Origin: Terriglobales bacterium | Lineage (GTDB): Bacteria > Acidobacteriota > Terriglobia > Terriglobales > Acidobacteriaceae | Assembly: GCA_035651995.1 (NCBI GenBank) | Contig: DASRER010000014.1 | Coordinates: 1 to 64,000, forward strand | Reading direction: 5' to 3' | Length of the DNA stretch: 64,000 nt | Shown here: positions 50,428 to 58,868 of the stretch, piece by piece | Layout of the letters: each line of letters starts with the position of its first letter | Numbering within the stretch: position 1 is the first letter of the stretch | Notes under the pieces: model-generated | What the model was told of the DNA's origin: nothing | The model's database searches: none | The model's input: only the letters and a program-made list of their open reading frames with translations | Translations under genes and position numbers: made by a program

Positions 50428-51486
50428 ATGTTCGGATTGGGTGGAGCAAAGACGATTGTCGGGCTGGACATCGGCTCCAGCTGCATCAAGGCCGTCGAGC
50501 TGAAGAAGGCGCGCGGCGGCATCGAGCTGGCGCACATCGGCGTGGAGCCGCTGGCGCAGGACATCGTGGTGGACTCGATGATCGTCGATTCCGGTTCGGT
50601 GTCGAGCGCCATCAGCAAGATCTTCAGCGAGCGCGGTATCAAGTCCAAGGCCGTGGCCACCTCGGTCAGCGGACACTCGGTCATCGTGAAGAAAATCTCC
50701 GTTCCCACCATGTCGGAGCAGGAGCTGGCCGAGAGCATCCAGACCGAAGCGGCGCAGCACATCCCGTTCGACATCACCGACGTCCACATCGACTACCAGA
50801 TCCTGAGCGAAGACTTCTCCGGCCCGCAGATGGACGTGCTGCTGGTGGCCGTGAAGAAGGACAAGATCCTGAACTACACCAACGTCCTGTCGCTGGCCGG
50901 CAAGACGTGCGCGGTGGTGGACATTGACGCCTTCGCGCTGCAGAACTGCTACGAGTACAACTACAGCCCGGCGCCGGGATCGGTTGTCGCGCTGCTCAAC
51001 CTGGGCGCCAGCGTGATGAACATCAACATCGTGCGCGGCAACGTGCCGCTGTTCACCCGCGACGTTTCCACCGGCGGCCACCAGTACACTGATTCGCTGC
51101 AAAAAGAGCTGGACCTGAGCTTCGACGACGCCGAGGCCCTCAAGCTCGGCAAGCAGGTCGGCACGGTGAGCGAAGATGCCAAGCTGCCCATCCTCCAGCA
51201 GGTCACCGAAGTGATCGTGCTGGAAATCCAGAAGACGTTCGACTTCTTCCGCGCGACGGCGGCGGGCGAACACATTGAGCGCATTTACCTGGCAGGCGGT
51301 TCATGCAGCGTTGCCGGCCTGATGGAAGCGCTCCGGCAGGAGTTCTCGCTGCCGGTCGAGATACTGAATCCGTTCCAGAAAATCGGCTACTCGGAAACCC
51401 AGCCGGGCGCCGAACTGATCGGGCAGAACGCGGGACAACTCGCGGTCGCGGTGGGATTGGCCCTCAGGAGCTTTGACGACCTATGA
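50428..51486 (+). CDS. pilM: Type IV pilus assembly ATPase-fold protein PilM
   Basis: A 352-residue actin-like cytosolic protein of the pilus alignment complex. It opens with MFGLGGAKTIVGLDIGSSCIKAVELKK, the PilM/FtsA nucleotide-binding signature, and has ALLNLGASVMNINIVRGNVPLFTRD and IYLAGGSCSVAGLMEALRQEF later. PilM binds the N-terminus of PilN. GGGGAGAG lies before ATG 50428. The stop overlaps the pilN start by 4 bases. Confidence 0.95.
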   Translation: MFGLGGAKTIVGLDIGSSCIKAVELKKARGGIELAHIGVEPLAQDIVVDSMIVDSGSVSSAISKIFSERGIKSKAVATSVSGHSVIVKKISVPTMSEQELAESIQTEAAQHIPFDITDVHIDYQILSEDFSGPQMDVLLVAVKKDKILNYTNVLSLAGKTCAVVDIDAFALQNCYEYNYSPAPGSVVALLNLGASVMNINIVRGNVPLFTRDVSTGGHQYTDSLQKELDLSFDDAEALKLGKQVGTVSEDAKLPILQQVTEVIVLEIQKTFDFFRATAAGEHIERIYLAGGSCSVAGLMEALRQEFSLPVEILNPFQKIGYSETQPGAELIGQNAGQLAVAVGLALRSFDDL

Positions 51487-52094
51487 TTCGCATCAATCTT
51501 CTCGGCATACCACACTCCAAGCGGGGCAGGCGCGCCGCCATGGGCGGTGGCGGGGGCGGCGAGGGCGGCAGCCCGATCGTGGTTCTCGCGATCCTTGTGC
51601 TCGTCGGCCTCGCAGCCAACGGCTGGTGGTACTGGCACCTGAACAGCATGCACGACCAGCTGATGGCCGACATCGCGAAGGAAGACATCGAGAACAAGCG
51701 CCTGAACGACGTCAAGACCAAGTACGACGCGCTGGTCGCGCAGCGCAAGGCGCTCGACGATCGCCGGCAGGTGATCGAAGACCTGCGCGCCCGCCAGTCC
51801 GGGCCGGTGGACCTGCTCACCATGGTGGGCAACACCGTGAACCAGACCGACGGCGTGTGGCTGGTGACGATGAAGGATGACGGCAACTCCATCAGCCTCG
51901 ATGGGACGGCGCTGGGCGCAAACGCGGTGGCCAACCTGATCTCGAATCTCCAGAAGCAGAAATACTTCAAGAGCGTGGAGATCAAGGAAACCTACCAGGA
52001 CGACCAGATGAAGGAAGTCCAGGCGTTCCAGTTCACGCTGGTGTGCGAGAAGCAGCCGCCGCCGGTGCCACCGCAGCAGGAAAAGAAGTCGTAG
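51483..52094 (+). CDS. pilN: Type IV pilus alignment protein PilN
   Basis: A 203-residue bitopic inner-membrane protein. The N-terminus begins MIRINLLGIP, the conserved INLL motif that docks PilM, followed by a Gly-rich stretch and one helix (IVVLAILVLVGLAANGWWYW). A coiled coil (DIAKEDIENKRLNDVKTKYDALVAQRKALDDRRQ) and a ferredoxin-like domain follow. ATGA overlap with pilM. Assignment by motif and order. Confidence 0.92.
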   Translation: MIRINLLGIPHSKRGRRAAMGGGGGGEGGSPIVVLAILVLVGLAANGWWYWHLNSMHDQLMADIAKEDIENKRLNDVKTKYDALVAQRKALDDRRQVIEDLRARQSGPVDLLTMVGNTVNQTDGVWLVTMKDDGNSISLDGTALGANAVANLISNLQKQKYFKSVEIKETYQDDQMKEVQAFQFTLVCEKQPPPVPPQQEKKS

Positions 52095-52106
52095 GGGAAG
52101 GGTGCC

Positions 52107-52742
52107 ATGGCAAAGTTCAGCGAAATGCCGGCAATGACGCAGTTGGGGATCGTATTCGGTCTTCTGGTGGCGCTTTCCGCCGCGGCCTGGTTTCTGGTCT
52201 ACCAGAAGCAGGCCGACGCCAATAAGCTGGCCGCCGATCAGCTCAAGCTCAAGCAGGACGAGAACGCGCGCCTGCGCAAGATCGAGCTGGAGATGCCCGA
52301 CCTGCAGCGCCAGGTGGAAGGCAAGAAAGAGCAGCTTGAGGCGATGAAGAAGATCCTGCCCGACGAGAAGCTCGCCGACCAGTTCATCCACCTGATGCAG
52401 GAGACGGCGGCCAACGCCGGCATCGAGGTGCGCCGCTACACCGCGCGCCAGATGAGCCCGCAGAAGTTCTACACCGAGGCCCCCTACGAGATGGAACTGG
52501 ACGGGCCGTATTACTCGATGCTCGACTTCTTCGCGCGGGTGGGCAAGCTGGAGCGCATCATCAACGTGAACGGGCTGAAAGTGGCGGCCCTGACCAGGGC
52601 GGGCGATTCCGGCGCGCGCCGGCGCTATGCCTACGCTCCCAATGAGAGTGTGGCGGCCACCTGCGTGACCACCACGTTTTTCAGCCGCGAAGACCTGGCC
52701 AAGCCGGGCGCTCCGCCGGCCCCGGCAGCAGCGAAGAAGTAA
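52107..52742 (+). CDS. pilO: Type IV pilus alignment protein PilO
   Basis: A 211-residue bitopic inner-membrane protein: one helix (LGIVFGLLVALSAAAWFLVY), a coiled coil (KLKQDENARLRKIELEMPDLQRQVEGKKEQLEAMKKILPDEK) and a C-terminal ferredoxin-like domain (IEVRRYTARQMSPQKFYTEAPYEMELDG). It pairs with PilN. GGGAAGGG lies before ATG 52107. The final residues are Ala/Pro-rich. Confidence 0.93.
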   Translation: MAKFSEMPAMTQLGIVFGLLVALSAAAWFLVYQKQADANKLAADQLKLKQDENARLRKIELEMPDLQRQVEGKKEQLEAMKKILPDEKLADQFIHLMQETAANAGIEVRRYTARQMSPQKFYTEAPYEMELDGPYYSMLDFFARVGKLERIINVNGLKVAALTRAGDSGARRRYAYAPNESVAATCVTTTFFSREDLAKPGAPPAPAAAKK

Positions 52743-52769
52743 GTGAGAAACGTTTTGAGGACAGCCGCC

Positions 52770-53441
52770 ATGAAGCTCGCGAAACTGGGATTGGTTGTAG
52801 TGGCCGCCGCATCGGCGGCCTGGGCACAAGCCAAACCGGCCGCGCCTGCGGCGCAGAAGCCCGCCAGCGGCGCGGTCGTGTCGCCGGCCAAAGGCGGCGC
52901 GGTGGCGCAAAAGCCCGCGGCAAAGCCTGCCGCTCCGGCGGCGGGCACGCCTTCGGCGGCCATGCCCGCGCTGAAGCCGGCAAAACCGGCGGCCAAGGCG
53001 GCCCCGGTGATGCACTCGCCCATGGCGCCCAAGAAGGCTGTGCCGGCCAAGAAGGCTGCGGCCAGGCCCGCGGCGGCGAAGCCGGCGGCTGCGCCGGAGA
53101 TGGCCAGGGCGGGCAACGAAGGCCGCGGCAAGCGCGACCCATTCGTCAGCCCGATCGTGAGGGTTTCCAGCGGGCCCACGGTGGCATGCAACACCGGCAA
53201 ACGCTGCCTGGTGGCCGGCGAACTGATGCTGCGCGGCATCGTGAAGGCGCAGGATGGAATGATCGCGGTGGTGGAGAACTCCAGCCATCGCACCTATTTC
53301 CTGCGCGAGAACGACCCGGTCTACAACGGCGTGGTCAGCAAGATCACGGGTGACTCGATCGTGGTGCGCGAGAACACCACCGACAGCGTGGGACGTCCGA
53401 TGACGCGCGAGGTGGTGAAGAAGGTGGCGCCCACGGCGTAG
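52770..53441 (+). CDS. pilP: PilP-like lipoprotein-free linker protein of the pilus complex
   Basis: About 223 residues. A signal peptide (KLAKLGLVVVAAASAAWA) is followed by a 100-residue Ala/Pro/Lys-rich linker, then a PilP-type beta domain: KRDPFVSPIV, LMLRGIVKAQDGMIAVVENSSHRTYFLRENDPVYNG. The KRDPF motif is common to PilP, which joins PilNO to the PilQ secretin. There is no lipobox, unlike Pseudomonas PilP. GAGG lies 10 bases before ATG 52770; GTG 52743 directly at the pilO stop is an alternative. Confidence 0.85.
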   Translation: MKLAKLGLVVVAAASAAWAQAKPAAPAAQKPASGAVVSPAKGGAVAQKPAAKPAAPAAGTPSAAMPALKPAKPAAKAAPVMHSPMAPKKAVPAKKAAARPAAAKPAAAPEMARAGNEGRGKRDPFVSPIVRVSSGPTVACNTGKRCLVAGELMLRGIVKAQDGMIAVVENSSHRTYFLRENDPVYNGVVSKITGDSIVVRENTTDSVGRPMTREVVKKVAPTA

Positions 53442-53453
53442 AGAGTTTTGGCA

Positions 53454-53475
53454 GAGACGTAGCGTGCTACGTCTC
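53454..53475 (+). repeat. GAGACGTAGC hairpin after pilP
   Basis: GAGACGTAGC (53454-53463) and GCTACGTCTC (53466-53475) are perfect complements with only two bases between. Same core as the hairpin after rng (48929). Confidence 0.85.
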
Positions 53476-53722
53476 GGCTGTCAAGGCGCGAATCGTTTTC
53501 CCCGCGCCGGAAAGGCAATACGGCGGGATCAGGTGCCGCCGCGCAGTTCAAAGCAGTCGCACAATTCGGGCCGAACCCAGGGAGCAGGAGCCGGCTGGGG
53601 CACCACGGAAGGGACTTGTGGCGCTCCGGGACGGAGGGCTAATTCTTACGCGGATGCGTGTCGGGTGCTGACACGGCCGCCGCGCACGCCATGGCCGAGT
53701 TCCGGGCGTGGGGAGAGACGAG

Positions 53723-56248
53723 ATGAGGCGAAAGCAACTGCTGGGAATTTCACTTCTGCTGCTGGCCGGCTGCATCAGCGCGGCCGCGGCCGCGTCGCAA
53801 CTGACGGACCTGAACGTCGCGTCGGCGGGCAACATGACCACCGTCACGTTCAAGACCAGCGGCGCGTTCACGCACAACGAGTACCGGCCCACCGACAACC
53901 TTCTGCTGGTTGACCTGGCCGGGGTCTCGCCCGCGAAATTCGCCAACAGCACCCGCGACGTGAAGACCCCGGGCGTGGTGTCGTACCACGTGCTCGATTA
54001 CAAGGGCGCGAACGGCGGCGAAGTCACCCGCGTCGAGATCTCGCTGCTGCCCGGCGCCATGGTCCACGTGAGCGACGTCCCCAACGGACTGGCGCTGCGC
54101 GTGATGGGCGATGCCTTTGCCGCGCCGGCGAAGCCGGCGGAGCCTTTTGCGAAACCGGCGAAGCCGGAAGCTGCGGCCAAGACCGAGACCGCCAAGCCAG
54201 AGTCAAAGCCTGAATCCAAGCGCGCCGCGAAGACGGTTGCTTCCGCCCGGCCGGTGACGGTCGAGAGCGTGTCGCTCTCGCAGGGCAAGGACGGCATGCA
54301 GGTCGAGATCATCGGCTCGGGTCCGATGACCGCCAAGGCCATCCGGCTGAAGGAGCCCGACCGCGTTGTCCTGGACATCGCTAACGCAGTTCCCGGCCCG
54401 AAGGCGCACGCCATCGCCACCACCAGCGGCGATGTGAAGGGTGTGCGCATGGGCCGCTTCCAGGCGCAGCCTCCGGTCACCCGCGTGGTGGTTGACCTGG
54501 CCGCGAGCCGGGAATACGAAGTGGCGCCCGCCGGCAACAAGCTCACGCTGAAGCTGCGCGGCGGCGAAGCCATGCTGCTGGCGTCGAACATCAGCGCTCC
54601 GCCGCTGGCATCGATTGCCGCGGCCGTGCCGCCGGCGCCCATCTCCATCCCGGCCGCCGCCGTTCCGGCCGCTCCGGCGAAGGACCCGGCGAAGGACGCG
54701 AAAGAGTTCGTGTACCTGGAGCCCAACTATCATCCGGCGACGCCCGAAGCCGCGGCTGCCGCCGCCAACGACATCGCGCAGAAGCCGGCGACCTCGGCCG
54801 ATGTAAAAGCAGAAGCCAAGGCGGACCCCGCCGCGCGCGCCGCCGAAGCTGCGTCGCGCATGCGTCCCGAGGTCACGGTGAACAACCTGCCGGCGCCTCC
54901 GGCGGCTGCCGCTGCGCTCTCGCCCAAGCTGGCCAACAATCCGGCGGCAATGCAGGCGGCCATGGCGCAGGCGCCTGCCGCCGCGCCCGCAGCCGCCAAG
55001 CCGCGCTATACGGGCGAGCCGATCTCGGTGAACCTGAAGGACGTTGACCTGAAGGACTTTTTCCGGCTCATCCACGAGATCAGCGGCCTGAACATCGTGC
55101 TCGATCCCAACGTGCGCGGCTCGCTCACGCTGGTGCTCGACGACGTGCCGTGGGACCAGGCGCTCGACATTGTCCTGACCAACAACGGCCTCGACAAGGA
55201 ACTGCAGGGCAACGTGCTGCGCATCGCCACGGTGGACACGCTCCGCAAGGAAGCGGAAGCCAACCGCGCCAAGACCGAAGCCCAGGCCCTGGCCGTCGAC
55301 CGCGTGCTCTACACGCACTACCTGAGCTACGCGCAGGCGAAGGACGTGATGCCCACCATCAAGAAGTTCCTTTCGCAGCGCGGCGACCTGATTGCCGACG
55401 ACCGCACCAACGCGCTGATCATCCAGGACATTCCCAACATCATTCCTGAAGTGCAGCGGCTGCTGGTGCAGCTCGACCGCAAGTCGGAGCAGGTGGAGAT
55501 CGAAGCCCGCGTGGTGGCGGCGACGCGCAACTTCGCGCGCGACATCGGCACGCAGCTCGGCTTCGGCTGGGGCAACTCGACCAGCGTGGTGGGCGGGGCC
55601 AGCGCGGTCGGCACCAGCCCGCTGCTGATCAACGGCCTTACGCCGTCATTCATCACCATCGGCAACAGCATTCCGCTGTTCTCCAACCAGCCGGCGGTGG
55701 GCCCGACCAGCGGCATCACGGTGTCGAACGCGACCAACAACTATCGCCTCGACTTCGTGCTGACCATGGCCGAGACCCGCGGCCTGCTGAAGATCCTGTC
55801 GCGTCCGCGCCTGGTCACGCAGAACAACATCCAGGCCGTGATCCGGCAGGGCGCCCAGATCCCGGTGGTGACTGCCGCGCAGTTGGGCGGCCCGCCGACC
55901 GTCACCTACGTGCAGGCCTTCCTGCGGCTGACGGTGACGCCGCAGATCACGGCTGAGGGCACGGTGTTCCTGAACATCGACGTGGAAAACACCGTCCCCG
56001 ACTTCGGACGGCAGGTGAACGGCAACCCGACGCTGAACACGCAGCAGGAAACGACCAAGGTGCTGGTCACCGACGGCGGCACGGTGATGATCGGCGGCGT
56101 CATCCAGACGCAGAACTCGGTCAACGTCAGCCAGGTGCCGCTGCTGGGCAATATCCCGGTGCTGGGCAATGCGTTCCGCCGCCGCGCGGTCTCCACCAGC
56201 ACGCAGGAACTGATCTTCTTCATCACCCCGAAGATCACGCAGAGTTAA
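53723..56248 (+). CDS. pilQ: Type IV pilus secretin PilQ
   Basis: An 841-residue outer-membrane channel subunit. The signal peptide ends in LLAGC (Cys17), a full lipobox not typical of PilQ. Two AMIN domains follow (about residues 28-130 and 175-285), a long Ala/Pro-rich linker to about 430, then the secretin N0 domain (ISVNLKDVDLKDFFRLIHEISGLNIVLDP), an N1 domain and the secretin core (VEIEARVVAATRNFARDIGTQLGFGW, FLRLTVTPQITAEGTVFLNIDVENTVPDF, VPLLGNIPVLGNAFRR). GGGGAGAGACGAG precedes ATG 53723; GTG 53708 is an alternative. Confidence 0.95.
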   Translation: MRRKQLLGISLLLLAGCISAAAAASQLTDLNVASAGNMTTVTFKTSGAFTHNEYRPTDNLLLVDLAGVSPAKFANSTRDVKTPGVVSYHVLDYKGANGGEVTRVEISLLPGAMVHVSDVPNGLALRVMGDAFAAPAKPAEPFAKPAKPEAAAKTETAKPESKPESKRAAKTVASARPVTVESVSLSQGKDGMQVEIIGSGPMTAKAIRLKEPDRVVLDIANAVPGPKAHAIATTSGDVKGVRMGRFQAQPPVTRVVVDLAASREYEVAPAGNKLTLKLRGGEAMLLASNISAPPLASIAAAVPPAPISIPAAAVPAAPAKDPAKDAKEFVYLEPNYHPATPEAAAAAANDIAQKPATSADVKAEAKADPAARAAEAASRMRPEVTVNNLPAPPAAAAALSPKLANNPAAMQAAMAQAPAAAPAAAKPRYTGEPISVNLKDVDLKDFFRLIHEISGLNIVLDPNVRGSLTLVLDDVPWDQALDIVLTNNGLDKELQGNVLRIATVDTLRKEAEANRAKTEAQALAVDRVLYTHYLSYAQAKDVMPTIKKFLSQRGDLIADDRTNALIIQDIPNIIPEVQRLLVQLDRKSEQVEIEARVVAATRNFARDIGTQLGFGWGNSTSVVGGASAVGTSPLLINGLTPSFITIGNSIPLFSNQPAVGPTSGITVSNATNNYRLDFVLTMAETRGLLKILSRPRLVTQNNIQAVIRQGAQIPVVTAAQLGGPPTVTYVQAFLRLTVTPQITAEGTVFLNIDVENTVPDFGRQVNGNPTLNTQQETTKVLVTDGGTVMIGGVIQTQNSVNVSQVPLLGNIPVLGNAFRRRAVSTSTQELIFFITPKITQS

Positions 56249-56254
56249 CCTCCA

Positions 56255-56285
56255 CCCCATTGCGCCAAAGGCGGGCGCAATGGGG
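56255..56285 (+). repeat. 12-bp hairpin directly after pilQ
   Basis: CCCCATTGCGCC (56255-56266) pairs perfectly with GGCGCAATGGGG (56274-56285) over a 7-base loop. No T-run follows; it may protect the mRNA end ahead of the terminator at 56322. Confidence 0.85.
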
Positions 56286-56321
56286 ACCCCGGTTTCGGCC
56301 GAGCCCATCAGGTTCCGGAAG

Positions 56322-56352
56322 AGCCCTCGCGACGAGCGAGGGCTTTTTATTT
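56322..56352 (+). terminator. Intrinsic terminator of the pilus operon
   Basis: AGCCCTCGC (56322-56330) pairs with GCGAGGGCT (56336-56344) over 5 bases and is followed by TTTTATTT. A run of GATTTG/GTTATTTG/GATTGG phrases follows to about 56381. Confidence 0.92.
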
Positions 56353-56407
56353 GTGATTTGTTATTTGTGATTGGCGATTGTCCGTGTTTGCGTCTCCGTT
56401 CGCGTGA

Positions 56408-57052
56408 TCAGGTCATGTCGTGGCGGGTGAGCATGACGTCGGTGGTCTCCGGCTGCGATTCGCCGCGGGCGCGCGGTGTGTAGGTGGTGTAGGCGGCGTC
56501 GATCTCGTCGGTGTTCTGCACCGGTGGCGGCGGTTCGATGGTCATCTCCTCGGTGTGGACGCCGAGTTGGACGCGCTTGAGGTTGGAGACCGCGGTCTGG
56601 AGGATGTAGGCGAGGACGCTGGCGCGCTTGAGGTCAACAGTTTCTGCGAGGACCGCGCGGGCGAGATCGGTGAGCGCGAGCTGGATCGCATCGGCGTCCT
56701 CGAGCGGCGGGACGGTGGCGCGAGGACGGTTCACCTGGTAGTGGAAGTAACAGAAGCGTCCTTGGCGGACGGGCGGCGAGCCGCAAGGGCGACCGTCAAT
56801 GTGGACGTAGCCGCAGCGGCGCGCGAGTGTGCGATGCCGTTTCGTAGGGCACCCCCCTCTGGTGGTAATGATTTCAGTCAGTTGCGGAGCGGGTTTCGGG
56901 CAAGTTGATGCAGGGCCGTGGGTTAGGACCGAGGTCTTAACGTGTTTGTTTTCAGTTCTGCTGATTGGAGTGCGCGGCTTAGTCGCGCTGCGCGCTCCGG
57001 CGCCGCGTCTCTTTCTTGAAGGCCGATCCCAGCGCTGACGCGCTGGGCTCAA
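56408..57052 (-). CDS. Zinc-knuckle-like hypothetical protein
   Basis: Up to 214 residues; the true start is uncertain because the first 65 or so look like translated intergenic DNA. The core has a cysteine/histidine cluster Cys80-X9-Cys90-X10-Cys101-X2-His104 (RRCGYVHIDGRPCGSPPV then RFCYFH), likely a small zinc site. A helical segment follows (DADAIQLALTDLARAVLAET, then KRASVLAYILQTAVSNLKRV) and a polar tail ending TTDVMLTRHDMT. I recall many unannotated proteins of this layout in acidobacteria, unchecked. A truncated copy of the tail lies at 58610-58803. Function unknown. Confidence 0.6.
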   Translation of the reverse strand: MSPARQRWDRPSRKRRGAGARSATKPRTPISRTENKHVKTSVLTHGPASTCPKPAPQLTEIITTRGGCPTKRHRTLARRCGYVHIDGRPCGSPPVRQGRFCYFHYQVNRPRATVPPLEDADAIQLALTDLARAVLAETVDLKRASVLAYILQTAVSNLKRVQLGVHTEEMTIEPPPPVQNTDEIDAAYTTYTPRARGESQPETTDVMLTRHDMT

Positions 57053-57609
57053 GCAAATGCCGCCCTTCGGGCTCAGTCAAGTGCGCATCATTCTGGGCCC
57101 TACTTTCAGAGTAGCAAATCGAGGTGGGGCAATGCGCAAGCGCTGGAAGTTTTTATTATGAGCGTTTGGAAGGAGTTAGACGGAAATCGGGTGACTGAGG
57201 GGCTTGACAGGATTTGCGGACAAAGCGCCCGCCGGGAGGACGCGGCTCCCGGGGTTCGCTGTTCTCTTGGAGGTGAATCCGCGTCATCCGCGTTTATCGC
57301 GGTATGCGTTCGGACAGGAAGGACGAGCCGTGCCCGCACGCCTCCTTCCGCCTGCGCTGCGCTCGACGCCGGTCGGCGTCGCGGGCACGCAGGAAATGGA
57401 CATGGCTGAGGTCCGCGGCCCCGGAGTCACGCCGGAGGGTGAAGTCCGGGGCTTCAGGCCCGGCGCCCGCGTTGAAACCACTTGGGCTTTATCCCCTTGA
57501 ATCAGGCCGGGTCACGACGGGGACTTTACCCCCGGAACACCGGCCAATGGATATTGCGATCGCCGATGTTCGATTATCCGGCCAACCACTCCAGAGTTGA
57601 GGTCGGGTT
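57053..57609. other. Gene-free stretch with phrase repeats
   Basis: No credible gene. It contains an ATCCGCGTCATCCGCG-type phrase (57277-57303), GC-rich small palindromes such as GACGCCGGTCGGCGTC (57367-57382), and TTGACA at about 57203 without a -10 box. Open frames here have poor codon character. Confidence 0.5.
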
Positions 57610-58554
57610 ATGACCTTTAAGGCTTCCCTTCTGTGCATTCTGGTTGTTTCTACGGTTATGTTGAGGGGCCTCAGGCGTGCTATCGCCGTTTCGCTGCTCT
57701 TGTTGTTCGTTGCATCAGCGGCCCACGCTCAATCGATGAGCTATTCCGGCACGTGGCAGTTCCGAAAAGTCCCGATCCCTACAACAGCGGGCGGCCTCCG
57801 GCTTGTGCTGGCTGATCTATCTCCGGATAGCGAGTACTCAATAGGAATCGAAGCGAAAGATGTTAGTCAAGGAACACTCGTGGTGGGTGCAGCTGTGGTC
57901 GATGCGTCCGGACCAATGCGCCACCTGAAGTCCATCGATAACTGGCCCTCCGGGCAAGTAGTCGTTACGGACTCAACGATCCGAATTCTCGGTAACGGAA
58001 ATGGCAACGCGCTGGTCGTGTGAGGGACCGTCCCGACGGGAACTCGCGTGACCGTCGAGAACGCGTCGGGCCAGGTGGCGGCCGTCACAGTGGGAGGCGA
58101 TAGCAGCCTGCTCCTTCACAACGGGGTGTCTGTCGCTGAGCCTGTTCGGGGCCTTGGGACAATCACACGGCAGATTCTCCACCGCACCGCGACCGCATCC
58201 TCACAAGCGCCGCAGGAGTTGGTGGCCCTGGGCACCGGTGGCTACTTTGCCACGCCCCGAGGACTGGCCTCACACATCATAACGTTCTCAAAGCCTGCAT
58301 ATCCCGGTACTATCGCTCATGTAATGTCAGCGCAGCTGAAGATCCGTATCGATGAGACTGGGCGAGTTGTCTCGCAGCAATCACTGGAGGGGGACGCGCT
58401 GGCCCTGGCCGCATGTTCTCGGTCGATTAAGAACTGGCAGTTTCGCCCGTTTGTCGCTGCGGGAGCTCCCGTGCGTGTTGACGCCCATGTCATCTTCTGG
58501 TTTGGCGCCGACGGCTCGGTTACATCTCCGATCATTACCGAGATGGCGCGGTAG
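57610..58554 (+). pseudogene. TonB C-terminal-domain protein gene with an in-frame stop
   Basis: A frame from ATG 57610 (GAGG 7 bases upstream) runs to TGA 58021-58023 and then continues in the same frame to 58554. The first part has a signal peptide (IAVSLLLLFVASAAHA) and a beta-rich domain. The second part ends in a TonB C-terminal-like domain (LKIRIDETGRVVSQQSLEGD, SIKNWQFRPFVAAGAPVRVDAHVIFWF). The join reads NGNALVV-stop-GTVPTGTRVTVEN, which looks continuous, so one base change (for example CGA to TGA) has split an intact gene of about 314 codons. A sequencing error or readthrough cannot be excluded. Base composition is less GC-rich than the neighbours. Confidence 0.7.
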
Positions 58555-58609
58555 CGCGCGCTCAAGGCTGTATTCCTTCGCAAGTTGCCAGGTCGAAAGA
58601 CCTCTTTTC

Positions 58610-58803
58610 CTCAAGCGCGTCGAGCTTGGCAGCATGCGAACGAGATGACCACCGAACCACCGTCCCTCGTCCCCGAAATTGCCGATCTCGACGCCGCCTA
58701 CAACCCTTGGACGCCGCGCGCCCGGGCCAACGCGCACGGCTCGCCGCCTGCAGGTGACAACGCCACCACCGACGTCATGCTCACCCGCCCCGACATCATC
58801 TGA
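58610..58803 (+). pseudogene. Truncated, frameshifted copy of the zinc-knuckle protein tail
   Basis: ATG 58645 opens 52 codons (MTTEPPSLVPEIADLDAAY ... TTDVMLTRPDII) that align with the tail of the protein at 56408 (MTIEPPPPVQNTDEIDAAY ... TTDVMLTRHDMT). Just upstream, another frame reads FLKRVELGSM, matching NLKRVQLG of that protein, so a frameshift separates the pieces. The zinc-knuckle part is missing. It is a relic in opposite orientation 1.6 kb from its paralogue. Confidence 0.8.
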
Positions 58804-58868
58804 CTGGCGAGGGAACCCGTGGCCGCGCGATTTGTGATTTCCACGGCGAGCAGAGATACTCGCTCGGG

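Noticed and set aside
58021-58023. TGA read as selenocysteine
   Set aside because: No selenoprotein family, no typical SECIS hairpin directly downstream and no selenocysteine genes in view; a point mutation is simpler.
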